Under the pieces are notes generated by a model that searched no databases, had not been told where the DNA came from, and saw only the letters and a list, made by a program, of their open reading frames with translations. DNA of 64,000 bases from Lentibacillus sp. JNUCC-1 (GTDB lineage: Bacteria > Bacillota > Bacilli > Bacillales > Amphibacillaceae), in assembly GCF_009741735.1 (NCBI RefSeq), contig NZ_WHOH01000003.1:744001-808000 (forward strand), in the 5' to 3' direction. Shown in pieces: positions 1 through 8,929 of this stretch. A program made the translations under genes and the position numbers. The first letter of the stretch is position 1. Each line of letters begins with the position of its first letter.

Positions 1-2
1 AC

Positions 3-1118
3 ATGGAAGCAACATTTGATGATGAGGCCTTCAGTGAAGCAAATGGGCATTATACAGTATCAGCTGTACCGGTTAATGGGGAGAATATCCCTTTTACTGT
101 CTCACAGGACCATAACGATAACATTAGAGACACTTATATTGGATCTTTATGGTCTAAGGAAATATATGACGTTTTTGACCCTATGGTTAGTCAGCTTTAT
201 GAAAATGTTTGGATATTCGAAACTAAGGTAACCACTTTTCGGGAGATGGATCAGTATGTCCTAGACAACTATGAAGCTATTCCAGACTTTTTCGACGTAT
301 ACAGCGAATTCCCTAATGGCTATCGTTTTTGTATTACACTGTATGTGTTTAATGACTTTTCCAATGAAGAGGAAGAGCAAGTAAAGATTTATAAGTTGGT
401 TGAACAGCTGCAGGAGTCTGGCATAACCCTCACAGGTTTTGAATTAAAGTACTATGATCAAGCGTTGTATGAACAGGCGGGAAAAGATATGAAGCCGACC
501 AATGAACACAGAACATATGCCTCACATTTCCTTGCACTGAATCAACAACAGCTTGACAGCATACAAACCCTGAAGACGTTAGAGAATATCTGGTTAAATT
601 GGAAAAGTTCTATCAAAAATAGAGGTGGTCATATGGTGTCAGTTGAAATGGGTCACGAATGGGAAGAAGAGGACAACGGAACCCCCGCAGGTTTTTGGAT
701 GCGTCTTGCTGCATGGGGCATTGATGTTCTGCTGGTTACATTCTGTCTGGTGTTTACCAAGATAGCGCCACATGGATCCGTTGCTCTCACTGGCTTGCTG
801 TTTGGAGACAGGCCTGCCGACGAATATCTCATGAACTACTGGGTGATTCAAATTACGATGGTATTGGCGGTTTTTTGGCTGTACGACGCCATACTTGAAA
901 GCAGTCCATTGCAGGCTACCGTCGGTAAAATGCTTGTGAAAGTTAAAGTTTCCGGTGAGTTCAATACGAAGATCTCCTTTACCAAAGCGAGCGGGAAATT
1001 TGTTCTGAACGTTATATCTCTTATGCTTCTTGGCATCGGACAGTTCATCTCTCTTTTCACCAAAGATAAACAAACCATTGTCGACAGAGTGCTTAATTAT
1101 GGCGTATATAAGGCATGA
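3..1118 (+). CDS. RDD family membrane protein (5' end possibly outside window)
   Basis: The C-terminal third (about residues 225-370) looks like an RDD domain: three hydrophobic segments, an early Arg in 'GFWMRLAAWGIDVLLV' and a 'TVGKMLVKVKV' segment followed by a basic stretch near the end. RDD proteins are small integral membrane proteins of mostly unknown role, some tied to ion or compatible-solute transport. The first 210 residues are acidic and soluble-looking, and I do not recognise them. An ATG lies at base 3 with no room to see a ribosome site, so the true start may be further upstream. It converges on the next gene. Confidence 0.7.
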   Translation: MEATFDDEAFSEANGHYTVSAVPVNGENIPFTVSQDHNDNIRDTYIGSLWSKEIYDVFDPMVSQLYENVWIFETKVTTFREMDQYVLDNYEAIPDFFDVYSEFPNGYRFCITLYVFNDFSNEEEEQVKIYKLVEQLQESGITLTGFELKYYDQALYEQAGKDMKPTNEHRTYASHFLALNQQQLDSIQTLKTLENIWLNWKSSIKNRGGHMVSVEMGHEWEEEDNGTPAGFWMRLAAWGIDVLLVTFCLVFTKIAPHGSVALTGLLFGDRPADEYLMNYWVIQITMVLAVFWLYDAILESSPLQATVGKMLVKVKVSGEFNTKISFTKASGKFVLNVISLMLLGIGQFISLFTKDKQTIVDRVLNYGVYKA

Positions 1119-1125
1119 ACGCACA

Positions 1126-1152
1126 GAGGGAGCCCGCAGCAACCGGGTCCCT
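1126..1152. terminator. Short GC hairpin between convergent genes
   Basis: AGGGAGCCCG pairs with CGGGTCCCT across a 7-nt loop, with one bulge. It sits between two convergent genes, but there is no clear T tract, so the call as a terminator is weak. Confidence 0.35.
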
Positions 1153-1160
1153 TCATGCAG

Positions 1161-1430
1161 TTAAAGAATACTTTTTAAGAATGAAATGAGTTCTTCGGCT
1201 TCAAAGCCGGACACTTGGAATAAATGAGCAATCTCAGCCTGGCTGCCAACTTTGTCCTGATCCACTAAAGCATAACGGTTTTTATTCAAGTCGATCACAA
1301 ATATTTTATTCTTATCGACAGTATGTGTCATGAGTGCAACATCATAACGATTATAATCACCCATAACACTTACATATCGCACGTCTTTTTGAACCGTTTG
1401 ATCTTTAATCAATTCGAATGATTGTGCCAT
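1161..1430 (-). CDS. DUF3055-like small protein
   Basis: An 89-residue soluble protein. From memory it resembles the DUF3055 family of Bacillaceae: a 'VRY' near residue 20, then 'RYDVAL', a strand-rich middle and a C-terminal 'EELISFL' helix. No catalytic motif is visible and the function is unknown. I chose the ATG at 1430 because GGAGG lies 8 nt upstream; a longer reading from 1445 would swallow that ribosome site. It is divergent from yutE. Confidence 0.6.
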   Translation of the reverse strand: MAQSFELIKDQTVQKDVRYVSVMGDYNRYDVALMTHTVDKNKIFVIDLNKNRYALVDQDKVGSQAEIAHLFQVSGFEAEELISFLKSIL

Positions 1431-1555
1431 CCTATCATCCTCCATAGAATTATAATTGACTTTTTTTACTATATCATTGTTTATTCTAATAGCGGTACTG
1501 ATATGTTAAAATAGAATAAGATGTTTATGTAAAATGATGTAATGGGGGAAGCGTC

Positions 1556-1995
1556 ATGTATTTTGTAGAACGTAAAAAATTGAGCAATTGCTTGTTCATA
1601 TTGATCAGCTGTTGGCGTTGTATGATAAGGAGAAACCCTTTAATTCCAATGTGGAACACCTTGCATTGGAACGGCTTACGCATACACTAATTGAGTCAAT
1701 GCTTGATGTTGGTAATATGATGATTGACGGGTTTATTATGCGAGACCCTGGGAGTTATAATGACATTATTGACATCATGGTAGATGAGCGTGTTCTGCCT
1801 GAAAGCGATCAGCAAGCCTATCACAAGCTAATCGAACTGCGTCAGTTGCTTGTACAGGATTATGCAGACATAGATCATAAAACATTAACCAATGTATTAT
1901 ACGAATATCAACAGGTGCTGGAGAAATTCAGTACGCATGTAACAGCGTATTTGGATAATGAACTGGGAGTCGCCAACGCATTTACGAAAGATTGA
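1556..1995 (+). CDS. yutE: YutE, HepT-like DUF86 protein (frameshifted near its start)
   Basis: The bulk (TTG at 1588 to the stop at 1995) matches the YutE/DUF86 family, with 'GFIMRDPGSYNDIIDI' as the signature. DUF86 proteins share the HepT fold; YutE's role is not known. The natural start is the ATG at 1556, which reads MYFVERKK and then leaves frame at an A6 run (1574-1579). One extra A joins it to KIEQLLVHIDQLLAL and gives 147 codons, the expected length. The gap is probably a consensus error, not a broken gene. It is followed by a regulator gene 14 bp downstream. Confidence 0.8.
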
Positions 1996-2009
1996 AAGGA
2001 GGCTGTGAA

Positions 2010-2645
2010 ATGAATAAGCTGCCTTCAACAAAACAGAAGTTATTAAATGTGTTAAAGAAGACACAACCATGTACGATTGATGGGGTAATGCTCCACTTCT
2101 CTATTTCAGAAGTTGCGGTGAGAAAGCATTTGGGCGAACTGGAACGACAGGGCTTTATTGAACGTCGTACCCTTAAACAAAAGATCGGTCGACCGTTGCA
2201 CGAATATCGTCTGACCGATAAAGGGCACAGTACTTTTCCCAATCAGTATGAGCAACTGCCAGTTGAACTGCTCAAAGATCTAGAGGCCGTGCAAGGACGT
2301 GAAGCCGTTCATGCTGTTCTAAACAGGCGTAAGGAACGGGAACAGGCCCATTTTGATGAAGCATTTCAAGTCGATGACTTTGATGAGAAGATCGCACAGG
2401 TGACAGGCATACAGAACGAAAAGGGATATATGGTTGAAGCTGAACAAAAAGACGAGGGTTTGTATGAACTGACCCACTATCATTGTCCCATCATAAAACT
2501 TGCTGAGGAATACGGGCAAGTATGTCTAAATGAAAAAGAAGTATTTACAAATATATTTGCTCCCGGTCATGTCGAACAGCAATCTTGCATTACGAAAGGT
2601 GACGGGGTTTGCAAATGGACCATTAAAGAGACGAAGGAAGGATGA
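2010..2645 (+). CDS. SufR-like HTH regulator with cysteine motif
   Basis: A 211-residue DeoR/ArsR-type winged-helix regulator of the COG2345/SufR group. Residues ~1-75 form the HTH ('VAVRKHLGELERQGFI' followed by a wing 'KIGRPLHEYRLTDKG'). The C-terminal part has four cysteines spaced C-x12-C-x20-C-x7-C, the arrangement that holds an Fe-S cluster in SufR. SufR relatives repress or activate Fe-S assembly genes, so a role near yutI and yutM is plausible but inferred. The start is the ATG at 2010 after AAAGGAGG; a TTG at 1992 would overlap the ribosome site. Confidence 0.72.
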   Translation: MNKLPSTKQKLLNVLKKTQPCTIDGVMLHFSISEVAVRKHLGELERQGFIERRTLKQKIGRPLHEYRLTDKGHSTFPNQYEQLPVELLKDLEAVQGREAVHAVLNRRKEREQAHFDEAFQVDDFDEKIAQVTGIQNEKGYMVEAEQKDEGLYELTHYHCPIIKLAEEYGQVCLNEKEVFTNIFAPGHVEQQSCITKGDGVCKWTIKETKEG

Positions 2646-2690
2646 ATCTGAAATGGGTTCATCTTTTTTCAGCATTTGGAGGACGAAATA

Positions 2691-3461
2691 ATGACAAGTT
2701 ACAGCGGTTATTTAATTGATCTTGACGGAACGATGTACAATGGAACAGAACCGATTGATTCAGCGATTCAGTTTGTGTGTCGGTTAAAAGAGCAGAACAA
2801 ATCTTATTTGTTTGTAACGAATAATTCATCAAGCACCCCTGAACAAGTGGCAGATAAATTGCAGAAGATGGGAGTTCCTGCAGCGAGCGAGCAAATCATC
2901 ACCTCAAGCTTAGCAACAGCCACTTACATAAGAGAGCAATATGGGGCTGCACGCTGTTATGTTATCGGAGAAGAGGGGTTGAAGCATGCGCTTGAAGAGA
3001 CGGGTCATACAATCATAGATGATGACAGTCAGGTAGACGTAGTTATTGTCGGCATCGATCGTTCGGTCACATATGAAAAGTATGCTAAGGCATGTCTTCA
3101 TGTTCGGGCCGGGGCAGCATTTATTTCAACAAATGGAGATATCGCTATCCCGACCGAGAGAGGCATGCTGCCTGGAAATGGTGCATTGACGTCAGTCATT
3201 GAAGTCAGTACAAAAGAAAAGCCCGTATTTATCGGTAAACCCGAGACGACAATCATGAATACCGCTCTAAAAAGAATGGACTTGAGCAAAGCGGCAACAG
3301 TCATGATTGGAGATAATTATGATACTGATATTATGGCAGGTGTTAATGCTGGTATGGACACATTAATGGTCCTGACAGGGGTTACAACCACATCGCAGCT
3401 GTCCGAAATCAAACATAAACCCACACATGTGGTAAATGATCTGTCAGAGTGGCTCATTTGA
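2691..3461 (+). CDS. yutF: HAD-superfamily sugar phosphatase, NagD type
   Basis: A 256-residue class IIA HAD hydrolase of the NagD/YutF family. HAD motif I is 'LIDLDGTMY' at residues ~8-16, the motif II threonine region is 'FVTNNSS', and motifs III/IV are 'IGKPE' and 'MIGDNYDTDI' near residues 180-215. These enzymes remove phosphate from sugar or nucleotide phosphates in the cytoplasm; the substrate is unknown. The ATG at 2691 has GGAGGA 8 nt upstream. It lies 45 bp after the SufR-like gene, probably the same transcript, and ends in a strong terminator. Confidence 0.88.
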   Translation: MTSYSGYLIDLDGTMYNGTEPIDSAIQFVCRLKEQNKSYLFVTNNSSSTPEQVADKLQKMGVPAASEQIITSSLATATYIREQYGAARCYVIGEEGLKHALEETGHTIIDDDSQVDVVIVGIDRSVTYEKYAKACLHVRAGAAFISTNGDIAIPTERGMLPGNGALTSVIEVSTKEKPVFIGKPETTIMNTALKRMDLSKAATVMIGDNYDTDIMAGVNAGMDTLMVLTGVTTTSQLSEIKHKPTHVVNDLSEWLI

Positions 3462-3473
3462 CCCAAAAGTAAT

Positions 3474-3515
3474 AAAACCGGGGTGTTCCTTTAATAGCAG
3501 GAATACCCCGGTTTT
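3474..3515 (+). terminator. Rho-independent terminator after yutF
   Basis: A 16-bp stem starting AAAACCGGGG and closing CCCCGGTTTT around a 10-nt loop, followed by TTTTG. It lies 12 bp past the yutF stop. Confidence 0.85.
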
Positions 3516-3570
3516 GTGTATGCTTAAGAAATTATAAATATTCGAGCTGTTGATAAATGTTGTCAAAGGG

Positions 3571-3690
3571 CACATCCAGCTCCAACGCCTACCCCCTCGA
3601 GTCATAAGTATGAACGTTCGTGGCAAAGACCGCCACTACACGTTCTTGCTTATGATTTTCGGGGGCAACCAAGACGTTTCCGCTTTTGTT
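3571..3690. repeat. Dispersed palindromic repeat A, full copy 1
   Basis: About 120 bp that folds on itself: an outer 'CCAGCTCCAACGCCT' arm, 'CCCCCTCGAGTCATAAG' against 'CTTATGATTTTCGGGGG', and an inner GTGGC-aaagacc-GCCAC hairpin. The same layout recurs at 7473-7610, and right halves recur at 24208 and 42606. It abuts the end of yutG. Similar elements are scattered through many Bacillaceae genomes (from memory). Confidence 0.75.
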
Positions 3691-3692
3691 TA

Positions 3693-4208
3693 TCAATCAT
3701 CAAGTAAAGCGTCGTCTGCGGTGGCATGAGCCAAACGACTTGATGCTGCGGCTGCGATAGCACCCACGATGTCATCAAGAAATGTGTGGCATTCCCCGGT
3801 GGACTTATCGTTCAAATGTTTCAGAATACCTGGTTTTTGCTTATCGATATAACCATAGTTGGTAAAGCCGATTGAGCCGTACACGTTTACAATTGAAAAG
3901 GCAACAATTTCATCGATGCCATACAAGCTTTCATCTGTTTCAATCGTTTCCTGCAGCGGGCTGTCGAGTTTTCCGTCTTCAGCGAGTTTATCAAGCTGAA
4001 TGCCTGTTAAGATGGCGTTTTGCACCTCTCGTTTTGTCAGGACTCTGTCAACGTTGTACAGGCAGTCTTCCATTTGAAGATCTTCATGATATTTAGCCTG
4101 GAGGTAATAGACCAGTTCAGCAATATCCTCCAGTTTGACGCCTCTTTGTTTAAGCCATTCTCTTGCAACTGATTCTAAAGTTTTATTATCTGTATTTTTA
4201 TCCATCAT
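3693..4208 (-). CDS. yutG: YutG, phosphatidylglycerophosphatase A-like protein
   Basis: A 171-residue soluble protein matching the PgpA-like YutG family, with the acidic cluster 'DESLYGIDEIVAF' and 'TFLDDIVGAIAAAA' typical of the PgpA fold. PgpA proper dephosphorylates phosphatidylglycerophosphate at the membrane; YutG lacks obvious transmembrane helices, so its substrate is uncertain. I start it at the ATG at 4208 (MMDKNTD), preceded by AGAGGTG; the upstream in-frame ATGs code for an unlikely basic leader. It is divergent from yutH. Confidence 0.75.
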   Translation of the reverse strand: MMDKNTDNKTLESVAREWLKQRGVKLEDIAELVYYLQAKYHEDLQMEDCLYNVDRVLTKREVQNAILTGIQLDKLAEDGKLDSPLQETIETDESLYGIDEIVAFSIVNVYGSIGFTNYGYIDKQKPGILKHLNDKSTGECHTFLDDIVGAIAAAASSRLAHATADDALLDD

Positions 4209-4270
4209 ACAACACCTCTTCTTTCTTGTTTTATTCTTCATATATATTTTATAAAGCATTAGGAGGGATC

Positions 4271-5242
4271 ATGATGAAAGCATTTCTTGAAATGCACTAT
4301 AATATCCGTGACACGTATTCCACGCATATAGACAACCGTAGCCTATTGACCGATGGGGAATACGTCTATCTTATCATTCCAGTCGAAAACAAGGAAGCAA
4401 TGTATATGGAACAAGGTGCACTTTCTGCATTTTTACACCAAAATGGGTATGAATTGGTTTCGCGTTTGCTGCCCAACAGAAATGGAGAATGGGTAACCTC
4501 TCATGAAGGGGTTTCATATATGCTGATGTACGCATCTCTTCCACGCGTTCCACAAGAACATTCCCACGGCAGGCAACTCGCACATTTGCATGCAGCAGGG
4601 GCAACGCAACAGTTTGAACCACAGCATATATCTAGTTTCGGTCAATGGAAACAAGTATGGATGAAAAAATTAGACCTTTATGAAGGCGAGATTCATCGTC
4701 AAGCATCTCAAAATGAGTCAGCTTACATGAACCTGCTTTTGGATAGCCTACCATATATTATTGGTATAGGAGAGAATGCCATTCAATATGTTCAAGAAAC
4801 GGAAGGAGAATGGCGGACAAATGAATTTGACATAGGCACAGTTTGTTTTCACCGCTATACAAAACAACTACGAACCAGCGTTATCTGGTCACATGAATTT
4901 GTTTTTGATCATGGGGTAAGGGATTTGGCAGAGGGGATCAGATTCTATTGGATTCGGGGTAAAGAGGAAGAAGCTCTTCGCTTGCTTTATGATTATACAG
5001 AGGTTCGCCCTTTATCCATTCTTGCATGGCGAGCACTTTATGCGAGGCTCGTGATGCCGCTCCATGTGCTGGATATCATTGGAGAAAGCTTTCTTGCAAA
5101 AGACCAAGAGGCTTACTATTATGAAAAACTCAACGCACTTCTGGCACAACAACCTGATTATGAAGCACGGCTTGGTCGTTTTTATGAAGAATCGGGCGTA
5201 GATGTTCATGCGATCAACGTTCCTGTGATACACTGGTTATAG
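4271..5242 (+). CDS. yutH: YutH, spore coat-associated protein
   Basis: A 323-residue protein matching YutH of B. subtilis, a spore coat-associated relative of the CotS/aminoglycoside-kinase-like fold. The C-terminal half keeps a kinase-like 'EFDIGTVCFHRY' and 'VFDHGVRDLAEGIRFYWI', but I see no complete catalytic loop, so enzymatic activity is doubtful. The start is the ATG at 4271 after AGGAGGGATC. Its presence implies a spore-forming organism. It is followed 23 bp on by the dehydrogenase gene. Confidence 0.78.
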   Translation: MMKAFLEMHYNIRDTYSTHIDNRSLLTDGEYVYLIIPVENKEAMYMEQGALSAFLHQNGYELVSRLLPNRNGEWVTSHEGVSYMLMYASLPRVPQEHSHGRQLAHLHAAGATQQFEPQHISSFGQWKQVWMKKLDLYEGEIHRQASQNESAYMNLLLDSLPYIIGIGENAIQYVQETEGEWRTNEFDIGTVCFHRYTKQLRTSVIWSHEFVFDHGVRDLAEGIRFYWIRGKEEEALRLLYDYTEVRPLSILAWRALYARLVMPLHVLDIIGESFLAKDQEAYYYEKLNALLAQQPDYEARLGRFYEESGVDVHAINVPVIHWL

Positions 5243-5265
5243 TATATGAATTGGAGGGGAAACGT

Positions 5266-6231
5266 TTGGCTAAAGGAAAAATATACATTACCAGAAATAT
5301 TCCAAATGACATCATACAACCTTTTGAAGATGCTTTTGAAATTAAAATGTGGAAAGAATCGGAGACCCCTGTGCCGAGAGATGAACTGCTTCGACAGACG
5401 CAAGATGCGGATGGGCTTGTGTGCATGTTATCCGATGCCATTGATGAAGAACTTCTTTCACAATCTCCGCAACTTAAAGTAGTAGCCAATGATGCTGTCG
5501 GTTTCGATAATATAGATCTTAAGGCGGCAAACGACAGAAATGTGGTGGTTACAAACACGCCTGATGTACTGACCGACACGACAGCTGACCTGACATTCGC
5601 TTTATTGATGGCAACAGCGAGAAGAGTTGTTGAAGCGCGAGACTATGTATTGGATGATAAATGGCAAAACTGGGCTCCTTTCCTTCTTGCTGGTCAGGAC
5701 ATCCATCATAAAACAATTGGTATTGTCGGTATGGGACGGATCGGTGAAGCAGTGGCCAGACGGGCAAAAGGATTTGACATGAACATTCTTTACCATAATC
5801 GTTCCCGCAAAGAAGCAGCTGAGCAAGAACTTGGAGCCACATATGTGTCTTTTGACGAATTGCTCAGGAATTCTGATTATGTCGTCGCTTTACTCCCTTT
5901 AAATAAAGACTCTGAGAAGTTGTTCAATGCGTCAGCGTTCAAACAGATGAAGTCTTCAGCCATTTTTATAAATGTGTCACGTGGAAAAACAGTGGACGAA
6001 ACAGCGCTTTACAAGGCTTTAAAAGACGGAGATATCCACGCAGCAGGGCTGGACGTGTTTGAAACTGAACCGATCGATTCAACACATCCATTGCTGGAAC
6101 TGGAGAATGTGGTCTGTCTGCCGCATATAGGTTCCGCGAGTTATGAAACGCGTTGGGAGATGCTCAAGCTATGTCTCGATAATATCAAAGCGGTTTTGAA
6201 CGGTAATGACGCGCTCACACCGGTCAAATAA
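5266..6231 (+). CDS. D-2-hydroxyacid dehydrogenase (glyoxylate reductase type)
   Basis: A 321-residue NAD(P)-dependent D-isomer 2-hydroxyacid dehydrogenase. The Rossmann motif 'GIVGMGRIGEAVAR' sits near residues 148-161, the catalytic Arg is in 'INVSRGKTVDE', the Glu in 'DVFETEPI' and the His in 'CLPHIGSAS'. This set fits glyoxylate/hydroxypyruvate reductases (GyaR/YvcT-like); the exact substrate cannot be told. I use the TTG at 5266 because GGAGGGG lies 6 nt before it; a TTG at 5251 has no ribosome site. It ends in a shared terminator facing yutI. Confidence 0.88.
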   Translation: MAKGKIYITRNIPNDIIQPFEDAFEIKMWKESETPVPRDELLRQTQDADGLVCMLSDAIDEELLSQSPQLKVVANDAVGFDNIDLKAANDRNVVVTNTPDVLTDTTADLTFALLMATARRVVEARDYVLDDKWQNWAPFLLAGQDIHHKTIGIVGMGRIGEAVARRAKGFDMNILYHNRSRKEAAEQELGATYVSFDELLRNSDYVVALLPLNKDSEKLFNASAFKQMKSSAIFINVSRGKTVDETALYKALKDGDIHAAGLDVFETEPIDSTHPLLELENVVCLPHIGSASYETRWEMLKLCLDNIKAVLNGNDALTPVK

Positions 6232-6235
6232 AAAA

Positions 6236-6260
6236 CCAGGCGTTCGTTTTGAACGCCTGG
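6236..6260. terminator. Bidirectional terminator
   Basis: A perfect 10-bp stem, CCAGGCGTTC and GAACGCCTGG, with a 5-nt loop. An A run lies upstream, serving the convergent yutI gene, and an A/T-rich flank downstream. Confidence 0.8.
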
Positions 6261-6264
6261 ACAT

Positions 6265-6489
6265 TTAAAAGACCTGTTCGATTTCTCTCACACCGGGAAC
6301 TTCAGCCATCAAGGCGCGCTCGATACCGGCTTTCAATGTGATGGTTGAGCTGGGACAGTTGCCGCAAGCGCCCATCAGACGAAGAAGTACAATTCCATCT
6401 TCATCAACATCAACGAGTTCTACGTCTCCTCCATCACGAAGCAAAAATGGACGTAATTTATTCAAAACTTCCTGTACTTGTTCCTGCAT
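6265..6489 (-). CDS. yutI: YutI, NifU C-terminal (Nfu) Fe-S carrier
   Basis: A 74-residue stand-alone Nfu domain. The 'CGNC' motif (Cys42, Cys45) sits in the typical '[12 protein letters not shown]' context. Nfu proteins hold a labile Fe-S cluster between two monomers and pass it to apo-proteins such as aconitase. The length is normal for Bacillus YutI. The ATG at 6489 is preceded on its strand by a GGAAGGGAG-like site. It is divergent from yuzD; together with the YutM-type gene nearby it forms a small Fe-S trafficking neighbourhood. Confidence 0.92.
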   Translation of the reverse strand: MQEQVQEVLNKLRPFLLRDGGDVELVDVDEDGIVLLRLMGACGNCPSSTITLKAGIERALMAEVPGVREIEQVF

Positions 6490-6667
6490 ATGTCATCTTC
6501 TCCCTTCCGCTTAATATAGTATAGGATGATCTGCAGAAAAAATCTATGTCTAATTGAGAACATCAATCAATTGGTTACTTTCATTTTAACTTTAAACGCA
6601 GATTTTGTAAAATGAAATTGATGGGTTTTTCCGGAATACCGGTAAAATAAATAAAGGGGACAGCAAA

Positions 6668-6994
6668 ATGACAAGTTCAATATTGATTACAGTGTATGGG
6701 GCTGAACAAATCTGTGCCAGCTGTGTCGGTGCACCAGGATCTAAAGATACCTACGAGTGGCTGCAAGCCGCAATTGGCCGCAAATATGAGGACGATCATA
6801 TCGCTTATGAATACGTAGATATCGATCAGCCTCAAAACGATGAACAGCACCATGCGTTTGTGGAACGTATTTTTGACGAGGATTTGTTTTATCCCATTGT
6901 GTTTGTTAATAATGAAATGGTTGCAGAGGGCATACCACGCTTGAAAGAAGTTTATAAAGAACTTGATGCTTCTGGGCTAAGCAGAAATAATTGA
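6668..6994 (+). CDS. yuzD: YuzD, thioredoxin-fold protein (DUF1462)
   Basis: A 108-residue protein of the YuzD family with a thioredoxin-like layout. A 'CASC' pair (Cys16, Cys19) follows the first strand 'ILITVYGAEQ', and a cis-Pro-like 'FYPIVFVNNEMV' follows near residue 78. YuzD is presumed to be a thiol-disulfide or Fe-S helper because it sits next to the Nfu gene in Bacillus; the function is not proven. The ATG at 6668 follows AAAGGGG with good spacing. Confidence 0.85.
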   Translation: MTSSILITVYGAEQICASCVGAPGSKDTYEWLQAAIGRKYEDDHIAYEYVDIDQPQNDEQHHAFVERIFDEDLFYPIVFVNNEMVAEGIPRLKEVYKELDASGLSRNN

Positions 6995-7059
6995 AGTATC
7001 CGCTAGGTTGGTTGTATACTTGATAGAGAAAGAAATCGTACAAAAAGGAGGTAGTTGCA

Positions 7060-7422
7060 TTGGCATTGCCATTTACATTAACAGACAGTGCAAGGGATCA
7101 AGTACGTGAAATGATGAAAGAAGAAGAAAATGATGTCCGGTTGCGCTTTGGCATTCAGGGCGGTGGCTGCAGCGGCTTGTCCTACAGCCTCGGTTTTGAT
7201 GATGAAATAAACGAAGACTTGGATTTAACAGAAGATATAAATGGAATTCCAGTCGTTATATTTAAGCAGGATATTCCTATTATAGAAGGTACAAAAATTG
7301 ACTTTAAGCAAAATATGATGGGTGGCGGGTTCGCAATTGATAACCCGAACGCCATCGTTAATTGTGGCTGCGGGTCTTCTTTCCGGGCAAAAGACAAAGA
7401 AGGCACGCCAGAAAAATGTTAA
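7060..7422 (+). CDS. yutM: HesB/IscA-type Fe-S assembly protein (YutM)
   Basis: A 120-residue A-type carrier. The three cluster-binding cysteines of the family are present: Cys37 in 'GGGCSGLSY' and Cys102/Cys104 in 'CGCGSSF'. A-type carriers receive clusters from SufB/SufU machinery and deliver them to target enzymes. The start is the TTG at 7060 after a strong AAGGAGGT. It lies 65 bp after yuzD and ends at a terminator. Confidence 0.92.
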   Translation: MALPFTLTDSARDQVREMMKEEENDVRLRFGIQGGGCSGLSYSLGFDDEINEDLDLTEDINGIPVVIFKQDIPIIEGTKIDFKQNMMGGGFAIDNPNAIVNCGCGSSFRAKDKEGTPEKC

Positions 7423-7432
7423 TACCATACAA

Positions 7433-7463
7433 AAAGAACCGGTGCTAAAGCATCGGTTCTTTC
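7433..7463 (+). terminator. Terminator after yutM
   Basis: A 13-bp stem (AAAGAACCGGTGC against GCATCGGTTCTTT, one G-T pair) with a TAAA loop, running into TTCTT. Confidence 0.8.
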
Positions 7464-7472
7464 TTAATAATT

Positions 7473-7610
7473 AAGGCGCTTCTGCTTTTTAACGTCCAGC
7501 TCCAGCGCCTATCCCCTCGAGTCATAAGCAATACCGCTACGTGGCAAAGACCGCCACTGCGCGTTCTTGCTTATGATATTCGGGGATGACCAAGGCGCTT
7601 CCGCTTTTGA
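7473..7610. repeat. Dispersed palindromic repeat A, full copy 2
   Basis: The longest copy of repeat A. Its ends are near-identical ('AAGGCGCTTCTGCTTTT' and 'AAGGCGCTTCCGCTTTT'), the body is a long imperfect palindrome with the central GTGGC/GCCAC hairpin, and it shares about 100 positions with the copy at 3571. It fills the gap between yutM and the end of yumC. Confidence 0.78.
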
Positions 7611-7612
7611 TC

Positions 7613-8599
7613 CTAAAACATGCTGGTTGAGTGTTTTGGTTGTATACGTGCTTTGGGATCGATGTATTGTTTGGCGTTGTTAATGGCAGTTGGTCCTTCT
7701 CCAAATCCTGTGGCAATCAATTTTACTTTCCCAGGATATGTGGTGATATCTCCTGCAGCATAAATTCCGGGAATGTTGGTCTCCATTTTAGTGTTGACAA
7801 CAATGCTGTTTTTATCGATTTCCAATCCCCAGTCTTTGATTGGACCAAGCGTTGAGACAAACCCATAATTACATAACACAGCATCGACATCTAAGGTGAT
7901 CTTGTCATCGCCCTTAACTTCTTCAAGCTTCAGCTGATTAATTTGATCGGTTCCGGAAACATCAATCGGTACATAAGGGGTAAGGATATTAACAGTCGAG
8001 TCCATTAGTTGGGCCACACTGCTTTCATGTGCTCTGAAAGAATCACGACGGTGAATCAAGGTGACTTTTTTAGCAATGGGTTCCAACATCAAGGCCCAGT
8101 CCACAGCCGAATCGCCACCGCCTAGTAATGCCACATGTTTATCCTTGTAATGGTTCATGTCTTTCACATGATAATGCAAATTGATATCTTCAAATTGTTC
8201 TGAGCCTTCAATCTTAAGGCGTCTGGGCTGGAATGCGCCATTTCCGGCTGTGATAATGATGGTTTTTGTGAAATGTTTGTCACCCGTATTGGATGTGAGT
8301 TCAAATGTTCCATCCTCATGTTTAACCACTGTTTCGATGGCCTGGCCGAGCACAATATCCGGATTGAATAAACGTGCTTGTTCCTCTAGGTTGTCGATCA
8401 GTTCTTGGGCGCGAACTTTCGGAAAACCAGCTACGTCATATATATACTTCTCGGGATACAGAGCTGTCAATTGGCCGCCTGTGTGAGGCAAGCTTTCAAT
8501 GATTTTGACACTGGCCTGGCGCATACCGCCATAAAACGCGGTAAATAAACCGGTGGGCCCCGCTCCGAGAATGGTTATATCGTATATTTTATCTGTCAT
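7613..8599 (-). CDS. yumC: Ferredoxin--NADP+ reductase, thioredoxin-reductase type
   Basis: A 328-residue flavoprotein matching YumC (FNR type 2). The FAD motif is '[16 protein letters not shown]' near residue 10, the NADP motif '[14 protein letters not shown]' near residue 157 and the second FAD motif '[11 protein letters not shown]' near residue 285. It lacks the CxxC of thioredoxin reductases, which separates FNRs from them. It shuttles electrons between NADPH and ferredoxin or flavodoxin in the cytosol. The start ATG at 8599 has GGAGGGG upstream. It is divergent from the NADH dehydrogenase gene, as in B. subtilis. Confidence 0.93.
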   Translation of the reverse strand: MTDKIYDITILGAGPTGLFTAFYGGMRQASVKIIESLPHTGGQLTALYPEKYIYDVAGFPKVRAQELIDNLEEQARLFNPDIVLGQAIETVVKHEDGTFELTSNTGDKHFTKTIIITAGNGAFQPRRLKIEGSEQFEDINLHYHVKDMNHYKDKHVALLGGGDSAVDWALMLEPIAKKVTLIHRRDSFRAHESSVAQLMDSTVNILTPYVPIDVSGTDQINQLKLEEVKGDDKITLDVDAVLCNYGFVSTLGPIKDWGLEIDKNSIVVNTKMETNIPGIYAAGDITTYPGKVKLIATGFGEGPTAINNAKQYIDPKARIQPKHSTSMF

Positions 8600-8929
8600 G
8601 GTCTGTCCCCTCCATTAATAACATATAGAAAGAAAACGACTCTTTCTGTCTTGCATCCACAAATATAGTATCATAAAAATGCATGGCATTGCATTGTTCG
8701 TGAGTTGTAAACAACGAAAGACGTTAGGTTTAATTGTGGAAAAACTTAAAAAGGGGTTGCATCAGACGTCTGAACAAGCTAATATATTTATGGTTAAAGT
8801 ATTACAGTTTGGTTACAGAGTCGCCATGATTTTTGATCGACAGTTCATTAGCGACTGTTTATACGTGAACACACTCACAAGAATAGGGTAAATAGACATA
8901 TAAAATAGAGATAGATAGGTGATTTAACA
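8600..8929. other. Intergenic region, yumC/yumB divergent promoters
   Basis: A 330-bp AT-rich gap between divergent genes. I see no convincing gene: a 70-codon open frame at 8679-8891 lacks a ribosome site and resembles nothing I know. It must hold promoters for both flanking genes, but no single consensus pair stands out. Confidence 0.6.

Noticed and set aside
639..1142. 167-codon open frame opposite the RDD gene
   Set aside because: Mirror of a clear coding frame; no ribosome site and unlikely composition.
8679..8891. 70-codon open frame between yumC and yumB
   Set aside because: No ribosome site, no family resemblance, and it occupies the divergent promoter region.
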